Assembly: GCA_016195205.1 (NCBI GenBank)
Contig: JACQAB010000039.1
Coordinates: 1-11,845, forward strand
Reading direction: 5' to 3'
From: Pseudomonadota bacterium
GTDB lineage: Bacteria > Pseudomonadota > Alphaproteobacteria > UBA9219 > RGZA01
Length of the DNA: 11,845 nucleotides
Part shown: in pieces, positions 1-5,910 of the stretch
Position numbering within the stretch: position 1 is the first letter of the stretch
Layout of the letters: each line of letters starts with the position of its first letter
Notes under the pieces: generated by a model
The model's input: only the letters and a program-made list of their open reading frames with translations
The model's database searches: none
Told to the model about the DNA's origin: nothing
Position numbers and translations under genes: made by a program

Positions 1-220
1 GTATATGCCCAACCACCGACGGATTCCTTGTCCCTACCACCACATAATAACCCGCAGCTGATCCCCCTTTGTCGATCTCGCAAGCACCTTGCTTGACCTC
101 GGTACCACCATTCAGGCGACGAGCCCAGTAAAGCTCTACCATACCACAATTCTTAGGAAACTGCGCCTTCACCGTCGCAGCAAGTTCCAGAGTGTAATAA
201 TCGGCCAGATGTTTAAGCAT
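1..220 (-). CDS. Hypothetical protein, 3' end cut by window edge
   Basis: An open frame of 73 codons begins with ATG at 220 and runs off the left edge without a stop. An AAGGAG Shine-Dalgarno at 229-234 lies 8 nt upstream, which fixes the start well. The N-terminus reads MLKHLADYYTLEL, followed by a region with Trp32, Cys25 and Cys47, a Gly-rich stretch around residues 52-57 and a hydrophobic YYVVVG segment at 58-63. There is no signal peptide or membrane helix in the visible part. I do not recognise the family. It is not L30 (rpmD), which normally follows rpsE, nor L15 or SecY. It lies 55 nt after rpsE on the same strand, so it could be co-transcribed with the spc genes. Its codons are richer in A/T at third positions than those of its neighbours, which suggests a gene not optimised like the ribosomal ones, perhaps acquired. 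The function cannot be inferred from this fragment. Confidence 0.7.
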   Translation of the reverse strand, partial: MLKHLADYYTLELAATVKAQFPKNCGMVELYWARRLNGGTEVKQGACEIDKGGSAAGYYVVVGTRNPSVVGHI

Positions 221-228
221 ATGTTCCG

Positions 229-234
229 CTCCTT
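229..234 (-). promoter_or_regulatory. Shine-Dalgarno AAGGAG of the left-edge gene
   Basis: A full AAGGAG core lies 8 nt before the ATG at 220. It is as strong as any ribosome-binding site in the window and is the main reason to treat the unrecognised left-edge frame as a real, well-translated gene. Confidence 0.7.
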
Positions 235-275
235 ATCTTAATCCGGTTATACCACGGCTTGAAATATAACTGTCC

Positions 276-884
276 TTACTCTTCAGTCTTGCCCTCTTCC
301 TTTTCATCCTTCTTGCCGCCAGTGGAAGCATATTCTTTCTGCTTGCCGATGATGTCGGATACCTTCTTGCCGCGGCGCGCCGCGACCTGGCGCGGGCTGG
401 CGGTAGAAGTTAACGCCGCCAAAGTGGCGCGAATCATGTTGTGCGGATTCGACGCGCCGACTGACTTGGCAATAACGTCCTGCACGCCCAGCGCTTCGAA
501 CACCGCGCGCATCGGGCCGCCGGCGATGATGCCGGTACCCGGCGGCGCGGTGCGCAGCACCACCCTGCCCGAGCCGAAATGGCCGTGAATATCGTGATGC
601 AGCGTGCGCCCTTCGCGCAGCGGAATGCGGATCATTTTGCGCTTGGCGGCCTCGGTCGCCTTCTTCACCGCATCGGGAACCTCACGCGCCTTGCCGGAAC
701 CGAAGCCGACGCGGCCTTTTTGGTCGCCAATGACCACCAGCGCGGCGAAACCGAAGCGCTTACCGCCCTTCACCACCTTGGCGACGCGATTCACCGCCAC
801 CAGCTTTTCGATGAATTCCGGCGCGTCTTGTCCGCCGCGTTCGGTGTTTTTTTCTTCTTCGTTCTGTCTTTTCGGCTTGGCCAT
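276..884 (-). CDS. rpsE: 30S ribosomal protein S5
   Basis: S5 is a small-subunit protein near the decoding centre and mRNA entry, involved in translational accuracy. The 202-residue product has a charged N-terminal tail (residues 1-20), the double-stranded-RNA-binding-like S5 N domain (about 22-90, with KGGKRFGFAALVVIGD and GFGSGKAREV) and the C-terminal S5 domain (about 100-175, with GTGIIAGGPMRAV and the NPHNMIRATLAAL segment). A Lys/Glu-rich tail of about 20 residues follows. The length is somewhat above the usual 165-190 because of the two tails. The start at 884 sits 21 nt after the rplR stop, with GGAAGA/GGAAAC purine runs upstream. It is the last recognised spc-operon gene here; the expected rpmD does not follow. 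Confidence 0.98.
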   Translation of the reverse strand: MAKPKRQNEEEKNTERGGQDAPEFIEKLVAVNRVAKVVKGGKRFGFAALVVIGDQKGRVGFGSGKAREVPDAVKKATEAAKRKMIRIPLREGRTLHHDIHGHFGSGRVVLRTAPPGTGIIAGGPMRAVFEALGVQDVIAKSVGASNPHNMIRATLAALTSTASPRQVAARRGKKVSDIIGKQKEYASTGGKKDEKEEGKTEE

Positions 885-905
885 GTTTCTGTTTCCAATC
901 TTCCG

Positions 906-1274
906 TTAAAACTGCATTCCGCCTTCGCGCGCGCCGTCGGCCAGGGCCTTGACGCGCCCGTGATAAAGATAACCGCCGCGGTCAAACGCCACTTCATTAA
1001 TGCCGGCCTTGGCGGCACGTTCTGCCACCAGCTTGCCGACCGCCGCCGCGGCTTCCTTGCCGCTTCCCTTTTTCAGCTTTTCCTTCAATTCCTTGTCCAG
1101 CGACGAGGCGGTGACCAGCGTCACGCCCTTGGTGTCGTCGATGACTTGCGCGTAAATATGCTGGCTTGAACGGAAAATGACCAGGCGCGCGCGGCCCTTG
1201 CCGGTTTCATGCGCACGGCGCAGGCGGATGCGAAGACGTTCTTTGCGGCGGCCAAAAGTGGTTTTCTTTTTCAT
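906..1274 (-). CDS. rplR: 50S ribosomal protein L18
   Basis: L18 binds 5S rRNA with L5 and anchors it in the large-subunit central protuberance. The 122-residue product has the basic N-terminal arm (FGRRKERLRIRLRR) followed by the compact L18 fold: RLVIFRSSQHIYAQVIDD near residues 30-47, an alpha region with KEAAAAVGKLVAERA, and the conserved ending FDRGGYLYHGRVKALADGAR. The length is normal (about 117-120). The start at 1274 is preceded by GAGGAAGAG, a good ribosome-binding site. The gene is separated from rplF by an 83-nt spacer holding two hairpins, which is wider than most junctions in this operon. Confidence 0.98.
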   Translation of the reverse strand: MKKKTTFGRRKERLRIRLRRAHETGKGRARLVIFRSSQHIYAQVIDDTKGVTLVTASSLDKELKEKLKKGSGKEAAAAVGKLVAERAAKAGINEVAFDRGGYLYHGRVKALADGAREGGMQF

Positions 1275-1298
1275 CTCTTCCTCATTCTCTTTCTTTAG

Positions 1299-1360
1299 AT
1301 CCCCGCCTTCGCGAGGATAAATGATTTCTAACCTCGCTACGCTCGCTAAGAAATCATTTA
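1299..1360. repeat. Two adjacent hairpin repeats filling the rplF-rplR spacer
   Basis: The first palindrome, 1299-1318, pairs over 8 positions with one mismatch around a CTTC tetraloop (ATCCCCGC / GCGAGGAT). The second has 12-bp perfect arms at 1318-1329 (TAAATGATTTCT) and 1349-1360 (its reverse complement) around a 19-nt loop that holds the word CGCTACGCTCGC. The distal arm includes the rplF stop codon at 1358-1360. No T-run follows on the coding strand, so this does not look like an intrinsic terminator; it would in any case cut the operon. It resembles small palindromic intergenic repeats of alphaproteobacteria. Dispersal in the genome is inferred, not shown here. Confidence 0.65.
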
Positions 1361-1891
1361 CTTCTTCTTTCCTTCTTTCCGCTGAATCTGTTCGTCGGAA
1401 TAGCGGATGCCCTTGCCCTTATAGGGTTCGGGCGGCTTTAACCCGCGGATTTCGGCCGCCACCTGTCCCACCCGCTGGCGGTCGGCACCGGTGATGGAAA
1501 GCGTGGTGGGTTTTTCGGCCTTGATGGTAATGCCTTCGGGCACCGGGTAGCGCACTTCGTGCGAGAAACCGATTTGCAGCACCAGGTCTTTGCCCTGCAC
1601 GGCGGCGCGGAAACCCACGCCTTCGATTTCCAGAACCTTTTTATAGCCTTCGGCCACGCCACGAGCCATGTTCTGCAGCAGGTTGCGCGAGGTGGCCCAG
1701 TTCATGCGCGCCCGGCGCGTTTGCACCGAAGGCTCCAGCACGATTTTGCCGTCCTTCATGGCCACGGCAATATCGCGGTCCACCGTCAGGCTCAGGTTTC
1801 CCAGTTTGCCCTTCATCGCCACCGCCTGGCCTTTAATATCGACCGTCACGCCTTGAGGGACTGTGACTGGTTTCTGACCTACTCTTGACAT
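1358..1891 (-). CDS. rplF: 50S ribosomal protein L6
   Basis: L6 lies at the base of the factor-binding stalk of the large subunit, near the sarcin-ricin loop. The 177-residue product is of normal length and shows the two repeated L6 domains: residues about 1-80 (starting MSRVGQKPVTVPQGV) and about 85-170, ending in the signature PPEPYKGKGIRY at 153-164 and a basic tail. The start at 1891 is preceded by a GAGAAGG purine run 9 nt upstream. Both neighbouring spacers are repeat-filled: an inverted heptad array lies upstream toward rpsH, and a hairpin overlaps its stop codon downstream. Confidence 0.98.
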   Translation of the reverse strand: MSRVGQKPVTVPQGVTVDIKGQAVAMKGKLGNLSLTVDRDIAVAMKDGKIVLEPSVQTRRARMNWATSRNLLQNMARGVAEGYKKVLEIEGVGFRAAVQGKDLVLQIGFSHEVRYPVPEGITIKAEKPTTLSITGADRQRVGQVAAEIRGLKPPEPYKGKGIRYSDEQIQRKEGKKK

Positions 1892-1914
1892 GATCTTTGC
1901 CTTCTCTGTTTCAG

Positions 1915-1999
1915 TAGTGAGTATTGAGTAGTGAGTATTGAGTAGTGAGTATTGAAACCCGCCACTTTTTTCTCACTCCTCATTACTCAATACTCACTA
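1915..1999. repeat. Inverted heptanucleotide repeat array (TAGTGAG/TATTGAG)
   Basis: On the + strand six heptads lie in exact register at 1915-1956 (TAGTGAG and TATTGAG alternating, the last unit ending in A). A 15-nt spacer at 1957-1971 follows, then four heptads in the opposite orientation at 1972-1999. Read on the minus strand these are TAGTGAG, TATTGAG, TAATGAG and GAGTGAG. The four inner left units match the right arm at 24 of 28 positions, so the transcript can fold into a long stem of about 28 bp. It fills most of the 120-nt rpsH-rplF spacer. All units except the last left one fit NNNYNAG, shared with four other arrays in the window. Confidence 0.85.
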
Positions 2000-2011
2000 C
2001 TTCTCTAACCA

Positions 2012-2410
2012 CTAGAAAACGCGACACAATACCTCGCCGCCCACATGGGCTGCGCGCGCTTCGTTATCCGACATCACGCCTTGCGGCGTGGACAAAATGG
2101 AAATGCCAAGGCCGTTATAGACGCGCGGCAGATCTTTCAGGCGCGCGTAAACACGGCGGCCCGGCGTGGAGACGCGGTCAATGCGGCGGATCGCCGGCTC
2201 GCCTTCATGGTATTTAAGCTCGATCACCAGCACGGCGCGGCCGTCATCGCGCGTCTCTTCCGAGAAGCCGCGGATATAGCCTTCGCGCTGCAACACCTCG
2301 AGGATGTGCTTGCGGTAAAGCGAGGAAGGCGAGTCCACCGCCGCCAGCTTGGCCATTTGGCCGTTGCGGATGCGGGTGAGCATATCGCCGATGGAATCAG
2401 TCATTGCCAT
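2012..2410 (-). CDS. rpsH: 30S ribosomal protein S8
   Basis: S8 binds helix 21 of 16S rRNA, is central to assembly of the small-subunit platform and, in enterobacteria, represses the spc operon. The 132-residue product has the N-terminal domain with DMLTRIRNGQ (residues 9-18) and the C-terminal domain ending in the S8 signature near STPQGVMSDNEAR. The length is normal. The start at 2410 (MAMTDS) is favoured over ATG 2404 because AGGAGT lies 8 nt upstream of it. It is separated by 20 nt from the rpsN stop and by a 120-nt repeat-containing spacer from rplF. Confidence 0.98.
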   Translation of the reverse strand: MAMTDSIGDMLTRIRNGQMAKLAAVDSPSSLYRKHILEVLQREGYIRGFSEETRDDGRAVLVIELKYHEGEPAIRRIDRVSTPGRRVYARLKDLPRVYNGLGISILSTPQGVMSDNEARAAHVGGEVLCRVF

Positions 2411-2430
2411 GAGTGTTTACTCCTAAATCC

Positions 2431-2736
2431 TTACCAGCTTGATTTTACGACGCCCGGAATCCGGCCCACCGAGGCCAATTCCCTAAGCTTGATGCGGCAC
2501 AGCTTGAACTTGCGGTAATAGCCGCGCGGGCGGCCGGTAAGCTCGCAGCGGTTATGAATGCGGGTGCGGCTGGAATTGCGCGGCATCTGCGCCAGCTTCA
2601 GCGTGGCGGCGAAGCGGTCTTCCACCGGCAACTTGCGGTTGCCGGCGATCGCCTTCAGCTTGACGCGCTTGGCGGCACCGGCTTTCACCATGCGGACCCG
2701 CTTGAGATTACGTTCGATTGCGCTTCTTTTAGCCAT
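2431..2736 (-). CDS. rpsN: 30S ribosomal protein S14 (long, zinc-free type)
   Basis: S14 sits in the head of the small subunit, in contact with S3 and S10. The 101-residue product is the long form: it has the conserved C-terminal stretch RCELTGRPRGYYRKFKLCR but lacks the two CxxC pairs of the short zinc-binding form, having single cysteines instead. The N-terminus (MAKRSAIERNLKR) is typical of proteobacterial S14. The start at 2736 has a GGGAGATAAAGG purine stretch directly before it. It lies between rplE (14-nt gap) and rpsH (20-nt gap), the standard spc order. Confidence 0.98.
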   Translation of the reverse strand: MAKRSAIERNLKRVRMVKAGAAKRVKLKAIAGNRKLPVEDRFAATLKLAQMPRNSSRTRIHNRCELTGRPRGYYRKFKLCRIKLRELASVGRIPGVVKSSW

Positions 2737-2750
2737 TCCTTTATCTCCCG

Positions 2751-3299
2751 TTATTTCATGAAGGGCATGGAAAAGCCCTCCAGCAAGGCGCGCGCTTCGG
2801 TATCGGTGCGCGCCGAAGTGACGAAAATGATGTCCATTCCGCGGACTTCGCCGATTTTGTCGTAGTTGATTTCCTGGAACACGATCTGCTCTCTCAACCC
2901 CATGGAATAATTGCCATGGCCGTCGAAGCTGCGCGTGGGAATGCCGCGGAAGTCGCGCACGCGGGGCAGCGCCATGTTCACCAGGCGGTCGAGGAATTCG
3001 TACATGCGCTCGCGGCGCAGGGTGACCTTGCAGCCGATGGCCAGGCCCTTGCGGGTTTTGAAGGTGGCAATGGCCTTGCGCGAATGGGTGATGATGCCGC
3101 GCTGGCCGGCAATGAGGGTCAGCTCTTCCAGGGCCTGCTGCACTTTTTTGTTGTCGTTCACGGCCTCGCCCACGCCCATGTTGAGGACGATTTTTTCCAG
3201 GCGCGGCACCTGCATGACGTTCTTGTAGCCGAACTGCTTCATCAGCGCCGGGCGGATCACGTCTTCGTAGTGTTTTTTAAGCCTTGTCTTGTTCGCCAT
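2751..3299 (-). CDS. rplE: 50S ribosomal protein L5
   Basis: L5 binds 5S rRNA and forms part of the central protuberance, contacting P-site tRNA and S13. The 182-residue product has the N-terminal RLKKHYEDVIRPALMKQFGY segment, the core LEKIVLNMGVGEAV (about residues 34-47), the GLAIGCKVTLR segment (about 90-100) and the conserved MDIIFVTSARTDTEARALL near the C-terminus. The length is about 180, as usual. The ATG at 3299 follows GGAGCGGG and is 11 nt from the rplX stop. No oddities were seen. Confidence 0.98.
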   Translation of the reverse strand: MANKTRLKKHYEDVIRPALMKQFGYKNVMQVPRLEKIVLNMGVGEAVNDNKKVQQALEELTLIAGQRGIITHSRKAIATFKTRKGLAIGCKVTLRRERMYEFLDRLVNMALPRVRDFRGIPTRSFDGHGNYSMGLREQIVFQEINYDKIGEVRGMDIIFVTSARTDTEARALLEGFSMPFMK

Positions 3300-3310
3300 A
3301 TCCCGCTCCG

Positions 3311-3628
3311 TTAAACCCTTCTGATTTCTTCGCCAGAGGCACGCGCCACCAGTGATTTCTCGCCGCTTTTCAGCGTTTTTACCCCGGTGCGCGTAGCCTT
3401 ATTCGTTTTCGGATCGACATGCGCGACGTTCGAAATATGGATCGAGGCTTCCGAACGCTTGATGCCGCCGGCGTCGCGCGCCGAAGGCTTGGCATGGCGC
3501 GTGACAATGTTCACGCCCGACACCAGCACGCGATTCTGCTTGGTCAGCACTTCCAGCACCTCGCCGGTTTTGCCCTTGTCCTTGCCGGTCAGCACAATGA
3601 CCTTGTCGCTTTTCTTGATGCGGGCCAT
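3311..3628 (-). CDS. rplX: 50S ribosomal protein L24
   Basis: L24 is an assembly initiator of the large subunit, binding the 5' domain of 23S rRNA near the exit tunnel. The 105-residue product opens with the KOW motif (about residues 5-24, KSDKVIVLTGKDKGKTGEV), then has GVNIVTRHAKPS and the region with SNVAHVDPKTNKATR. The length is normal (about 104). The start at 3628 lies only 2 nt after the rplN stop, so translation of the two is probably coupled. Confidence 0.98.
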   Translation of the reverse strand: MARIKKSDKVIVLTGKDKGKTGEVLEVLTKQNRVLVSGVNIVTRHAKPSARDAGGIKRSEASIHISNVAHVDPKTNKATRTGVKTLKSGEKSLVARASGEEIRRV

Positions 3629-3630
3629 GG

Positions 3631-3999
3631 TTACAGAACCTCCCCGGCCAACGAGATAATCTTCATGAAGCCCAGGGCGCGCAACTCGCGCACCACGGGG
3701 CCAAAAATGCGGGTGCCGATCGGTTCCTTGTCCTTGTTGATCAGCACGGCGGCGTTGCGGTCGAAGCGGATGACGCTGCCGTCTTCACGGCGCACGTCGA
3801 AGCGCGTGCGCACGATGACGGCCTTGTGCACGTCGCCCTTTTTCACGCGGCCGCGCGGAATGGCGTCCTTGATCGACACCACGATGATGTCGCCGACGCC
3901 CGCGAATTTGCGATGGCTGCCGCCCAGCACGCGGATGCACTGTATCCGGCGGGCGCCGCTGTTATCCGCGACATCAAGGCATGTTTCCTGTTGAATCAT
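3631..3999 (-). CDS. rplN: 50S ribosomal protein L14
   Basis: L14 is at the subunit interface, forming bridge B8 with 16S rRNA, and is the usual first gene of the spc operon. The 122-residue product matches the family length exactly and starts with MIQQETCLDVADNSGARR. It has VGDIIVVSIKDAIPRG in the middle and ends RALGFMKIISLAGEVL. The ATG at 3999 is chosen over the in-frame one 24 nt upstream because it gives the canonical N-terminus and has AAGGAAAG just before it. A 203-nt spacer with inverted repeats separates it from rpsQ, the place where the S10 and spc transcripts are separated in other bacteria. Confidence 0.98.
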   Translation of the reverse strand: MIQQETCLDVADNSGARRIQCIRVLGGSHRKFAGVGDIIVVSIKDAIPRGRVKKGDVHKAVIVRTRFDVRREDGSVIRFDRNAAVLINKDKEPIGTRIFGPVVRELRALGFMKIISLAGEVL

Positions 4000-4048
4000 C
4001 TTCTTTCCTTTACAACCGATCAAACCTTTTCCAAAAGCACCACCCTAA

Positions 4049-4174
4049 TTCCCCTCCCCTTGAGGGAGGGGCTGGGGGTGGGGTGGAGCGTGACATTGCT
4101 CAACTCCCAACCATTTACGTACGCAGCAACCCTCTGACCCCACCCCTTTATCCCCTCCCTCAGGGGGAGGGGAA
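4049..4174. repeat. Inverted pair of GC-rich REP-like palindromes (BIME-like)
   Basis: Copy 1 has an 8-bp hairpin at 4051-4071 (CCCCTCCC, loop CTTGA, GGGAGGGG) followed by a GGGGTGGGGT box ending at 4084. Copy 2 is in the opposite orientation, with its ACCCCACCCC box at 4137-4146 and hairpin at 4152-4172. The 21-nt hairpin cores are identical at 20 of 21 positions when one is reverse-complemented. The two flank a 52-nt centre at 4085-4136. The tail-to-tail pairing of two short palindromes resembles bacterial interspersed mosaic elements. It fills most of the 203-nt spacer between rpsQ and rplN. The RNA could fold into two small hairpins or one long one. Confidence 0.75.
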
Positions 4175-4202
4175 ATTCGTCTTCATCCCATTCCGTTATT
4201 TC

Positions 4203-4532
4203 TTACTTCGCCGCCGCCTTTTTGGCCTTGGCCACTGTTCTTTTCGCCTCGCGCGCTTCCGGCGTGGAGGTATCACGCGTCTGCGCCCGGGTTTGCATCA
4301 TCATGTCGCCCACTAGAATCCATGTCTTGCGCTTGCTGATGGGGCGGCACTCGATGATTTCCACCTTGTCGCCGACCTTGGCGCGGTTGTCCTCGTCATG
4401 CGCCAGATATTTCTTCGAGCGCTTGACGAATTTCTTGTACACCGGATGCATGATGCGGCGCTCAACAAGCACGGAAACCGTCTTGTTGGCCTTATCACTC
4501 ACCACCACACCCTGTAAAACTCTGCGAGGCAT
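4203..4532 (-). CDS. rpsQ: 30S ribosomal protein S17 with C-terminal extension
   Basis: S17 is a primary 16S-binding protein with an OB fold. The 109-residue product has the full S17 core at residues about 1-80: MPRRVLQGVVVSDKANKTV, then HPVYKKFVKRSKKY (29-42), GDKVEIIECRPISKRKTW (54-71) and LVGD. About 30 extra residues, mostly Thr, Ala, Lys and Arg, follow and end in KAKKAAAK. S17 is usually about 80-90 residues, so this basic tail is lineage-specific. AAGGAG before the ATG at 4532 overlaps the end of rpmC (11-nt gap). It is the last S10-operon gene before the repeat-filled spacer. Confidence 0.97.
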   Translation of the reverse strand: MPRRVLQGVVVSDKANKTVSVLVERRIMHPVYKKFVKRSKKYLAHDEDNRAKVGDKVEIIECRPISKRKTWILVGDMMMQTRAQTRDTSTPEAREAKRTVAKAKKAAAK

Positions 4533-4543
4533 TCTGTTTCTCC

Positions 4544-4771
4544 TTAAGCCGCTTTCTTCTGTGACTTGCGCAGGCGCTCGTTCGCCAGCGTTTGAATCTG
4601 CGCGATTTCGCGGCGCGCGGCGCGCACCTGGTTCACCTTTGAAAGCTGGCCGGTGGCCTTCTGCAGGCGCAGGTTGAACTGCTCCTTGCGCAACTCGGCC
4701 AGGCGCGTTTTCAACTCGTCATCCGACTTCGTCTTCAAATCGGCAATCTTTGTGCGTGTGGATTGAGCCAT
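4544..4771 (-). CDS. rpmC: 50S ribosomal protein L29
   Basis: L29 is a small helical hairpin protein at the tunnel exit, next to L23, where trigger factor and SRP dock. The 75-residue product has KIADLKTKSDDELKTRLAEL in helix 1 and the signature region FNLRLQKATGQL followed by VRAARREIAQIQTLANER. The length is normal. The ATG at 4771 is chosen rather than the upstream in-frame start at 4804, because the latter would overlap the rplP end and adds no family sequence. The gap to rplP is 10 nt and its Shine-Dalgarno is weak (GAGAAAG), so coupling to rplP translation is likely. Confidence 0.97.
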   Translation of the reverse strand: MAQSTRTKIADLKTKSDDELKTRLAELRKEQFNLRLQKATGQLSKVNQVRAARREIAQIQTLANERLRKSQKKAA

Positions 4772-4781
4772 GTCTTTCTCT

Positions 4782-5195
4782 CTAAGCCGCCACACGTGTG
4801 ACAATCTTGGTTTTCACCGGCAGCTTCGCCGCGGCCAGTTCAAAAGATTCACGCGCAATGTTTGCCGGCACGCCGTCGATCTCGAACAAAATGCGGCCGG
4901 GATGCACGCGCACTGCCCAGAATTCGGGCGTGCCCTTGCCGGAACCCATGCGCACTTCGGCGGGCTTGCGCGACACCGGCACGTCGGGGAAAATGCGGAT
5001 CCAGATGCGGCCCTGGCGCTTCATGTGGCGGGCAATGGCGCGGCGCGCGGCTTCGATCTGCCGGGCCGTCACGCGCTCGGGCTCAAGCGACTTCAGGCCA
5101 TAGGAGCCGTAAGCCAGCGTGTTGCCCACATTGGCTTTGCCGTGAATGCGCCCCTTGTGGGCCTTCCTGTACTTAGTTTTTGCCGGTTGTAACAT
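4782..5195 (-). CDS. rplP: 50S ribosomal protein L16
   Basis: L16 binds near the A site and the peptidyl transferase region and helps position A-site tRNA. The 137-residue product has the usual length. It shows MLQPAKTKYRKAHKGR at the N-terminus, the central ARRAIARHMKRQGRIWIRIFP (about residues 49-69), and the signature VRMGSGKGTPEFW (about 81-93) and VHPGRILFEIDGV. The start at 5195 is preceded by AGGA at 5205-5208, which lies on the edge of a heptad repeat, so its ribosome-binding site is partly made by the repeat. Confidence 0.98.
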   Translation of the reverse strand: MLQPAKTKYRKAHKGRIHGKANVGNTLAYGSYGLKSLEPERVTARQIEAARRAIARHMKRQGRIWIRIFPDVPVSRKPAEVRMGSGKGTPEFWAVRVHPGRILFEIDGVPANIARESFELAAAKLPVKTKIVTRVAA

Positions 5196-5204
5196 TTTGT
5201 TTTT

Positions 5205-5208
5205 TCCT
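5205..5208 (-). promoter_or_regulatory. rplP Shine-Dalgarno at the edge of a heptad array
   Basis: AGGA lies 9 nt before the rplP ATG in an otherwise A-rich stretch. It is formed by the last bases of the final CTAGTCC heptad (minus-strand GGACTAG) and the next two bases. There is no other purine core closer to the start, so the repeat appears to supply the ribosome-binding site. Confidence 0.5.
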
Positions 5209-5234
5209 AGTCCCTAGTCCCTGATCCCTAACTT
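5207..5234 (-). repeat. Heptanucleotide array across rpsC stop and rplP leader
   Basis: Four heptads lie in exact register. On the minus strand they read AAGTTAG, GGATCAG, GGACTAG and GGACTAG. The first contains the rpsC stop codon TAG (5228-5230) and part of its last codons; the last leads into the rplP Shine-Dalgarno. All fit NNNYNAG. There is no inverted partner arm here. The array fills most of the 32-nt rpsC-rplP gap. Confidence 0.75.
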
Positions 5235-5908
5235 CTTGGGGTCGAGCCTTCCGCCAAGCGTTTTTCAATCGCGAAAGGATCGTGATCCAGAATCTCGCCC
5301 TTGAAGATCCATACCTTGACGCCGCAGGTGCCATAGGTGGTGAAGGCCGTGGCCGTACCGAAATCGACGTCAGCGCGCAGCGTGTGCAAGGGCACGCGCC
5401 CTTCGCGGTACCATTCCATGCGCGCGATTTCCGCGCCGCCCAGGCGGCCGCCGCAATTGATACGAATGCCCAGAGCGCCCAGACGCATGGCCGACTGCAC
5501 CGCGCGCTTCATGGCGCGGCGGAAAGCAATGCGGCGTTCCAGCTGCTGGGCAATGTTCTGCGCCACCAGCGTGGCGTCCAGTTCCGGCTTGCGGATTTCA
5601 ACGATGTTCAGGCTGACTTCCGAGGCGGTCATCTTGGAAATGTCCGACTTCAGCTTTTCGATGTCGGCGCCCTTCTTGCCGATCACCACGCCGGGGCGTG
5701 CCGAATGCAGGGTAATGCGCGCCTTCTTCGCGGGGCGCTCGATCACCACGCGCGACACGCCGGCGGCTTCCAGCTTTTCCGTCAGGTATTCGCGGATTTT
5801 GAAATCCTCGTGCAGCAGGCTGCCGTATTCTTTGCCGGCGAACCAGCGGCTGTCCCAGGTGCGGATGATGCCAAGCCGCAAGCTGATGGGGTTTACTTTC
5901 TGACCCAT
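5228..5908 (-). CDS. rpsC: 30S ribosomal protein S3
   Basis: S3 is in the small-subunit head at the mRNA entry pore and contributes to mRNA helicase activity. The 226-residue product has the N-terminal MGQKVNPISLRLGIIRTWDS, the type II KH domain (about residues 38-106) with the GKKG loop at 77-80, and the C-terminal S3 domain (about 120-205) with GALGIRINCGGRLGGAEIAR and ARMEWYREGRVPLHTLRADVD. The length is normal. The ATG at 5908 is 2 nt past the rplV stop. Its TAG stop codon lies inside a heptad repeat, so the repeat may have set the final few residues (GSTPRS). Confidence 0.98.
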   Translation of the reverse strand: MGQKVNPISLRLGIIRTWDSRWFAGKEYGSLLHEDFKIREYLTEKLEAAGVSRVVIERPAKKARITLHSARPGVVIGKKGADIEKLKSDISKMTASEVSLNIVEIRKPELDATLVAQNIAQQLERRIAFRRAMKRAVQSAMRLGALGIRINCGGRLGGAEIARMEWYREGRVPLHTLRADVDFGTATAFTTYGTCGVKVWIFKGEILDHDPFAIEKRLAEGSTPRS

Positions 5909-5910
5909 GA

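Noticed and set aside
246..275. Possible promoter for the left-edge gene (TATAAC at 246-251)
   Set aside because: The -10-like hexamer is fair, but no -35 box is found at 16-18 nt spacing, and the position just after rpsE fits read-through transcription equally well.
1915..1999. CRISPR array
   Set aside because: The units are 7 nt with no spacers, and they are directly tandem and inverted, which is not CRISPR architecture.
4049..4174. Intrinsic transcription terminator at the S10/spc boundary
   Set aside because: The hairpins are strong but no T-run follows either one on the minus strand, and the paired inverted copies fit REP-like repeats better.
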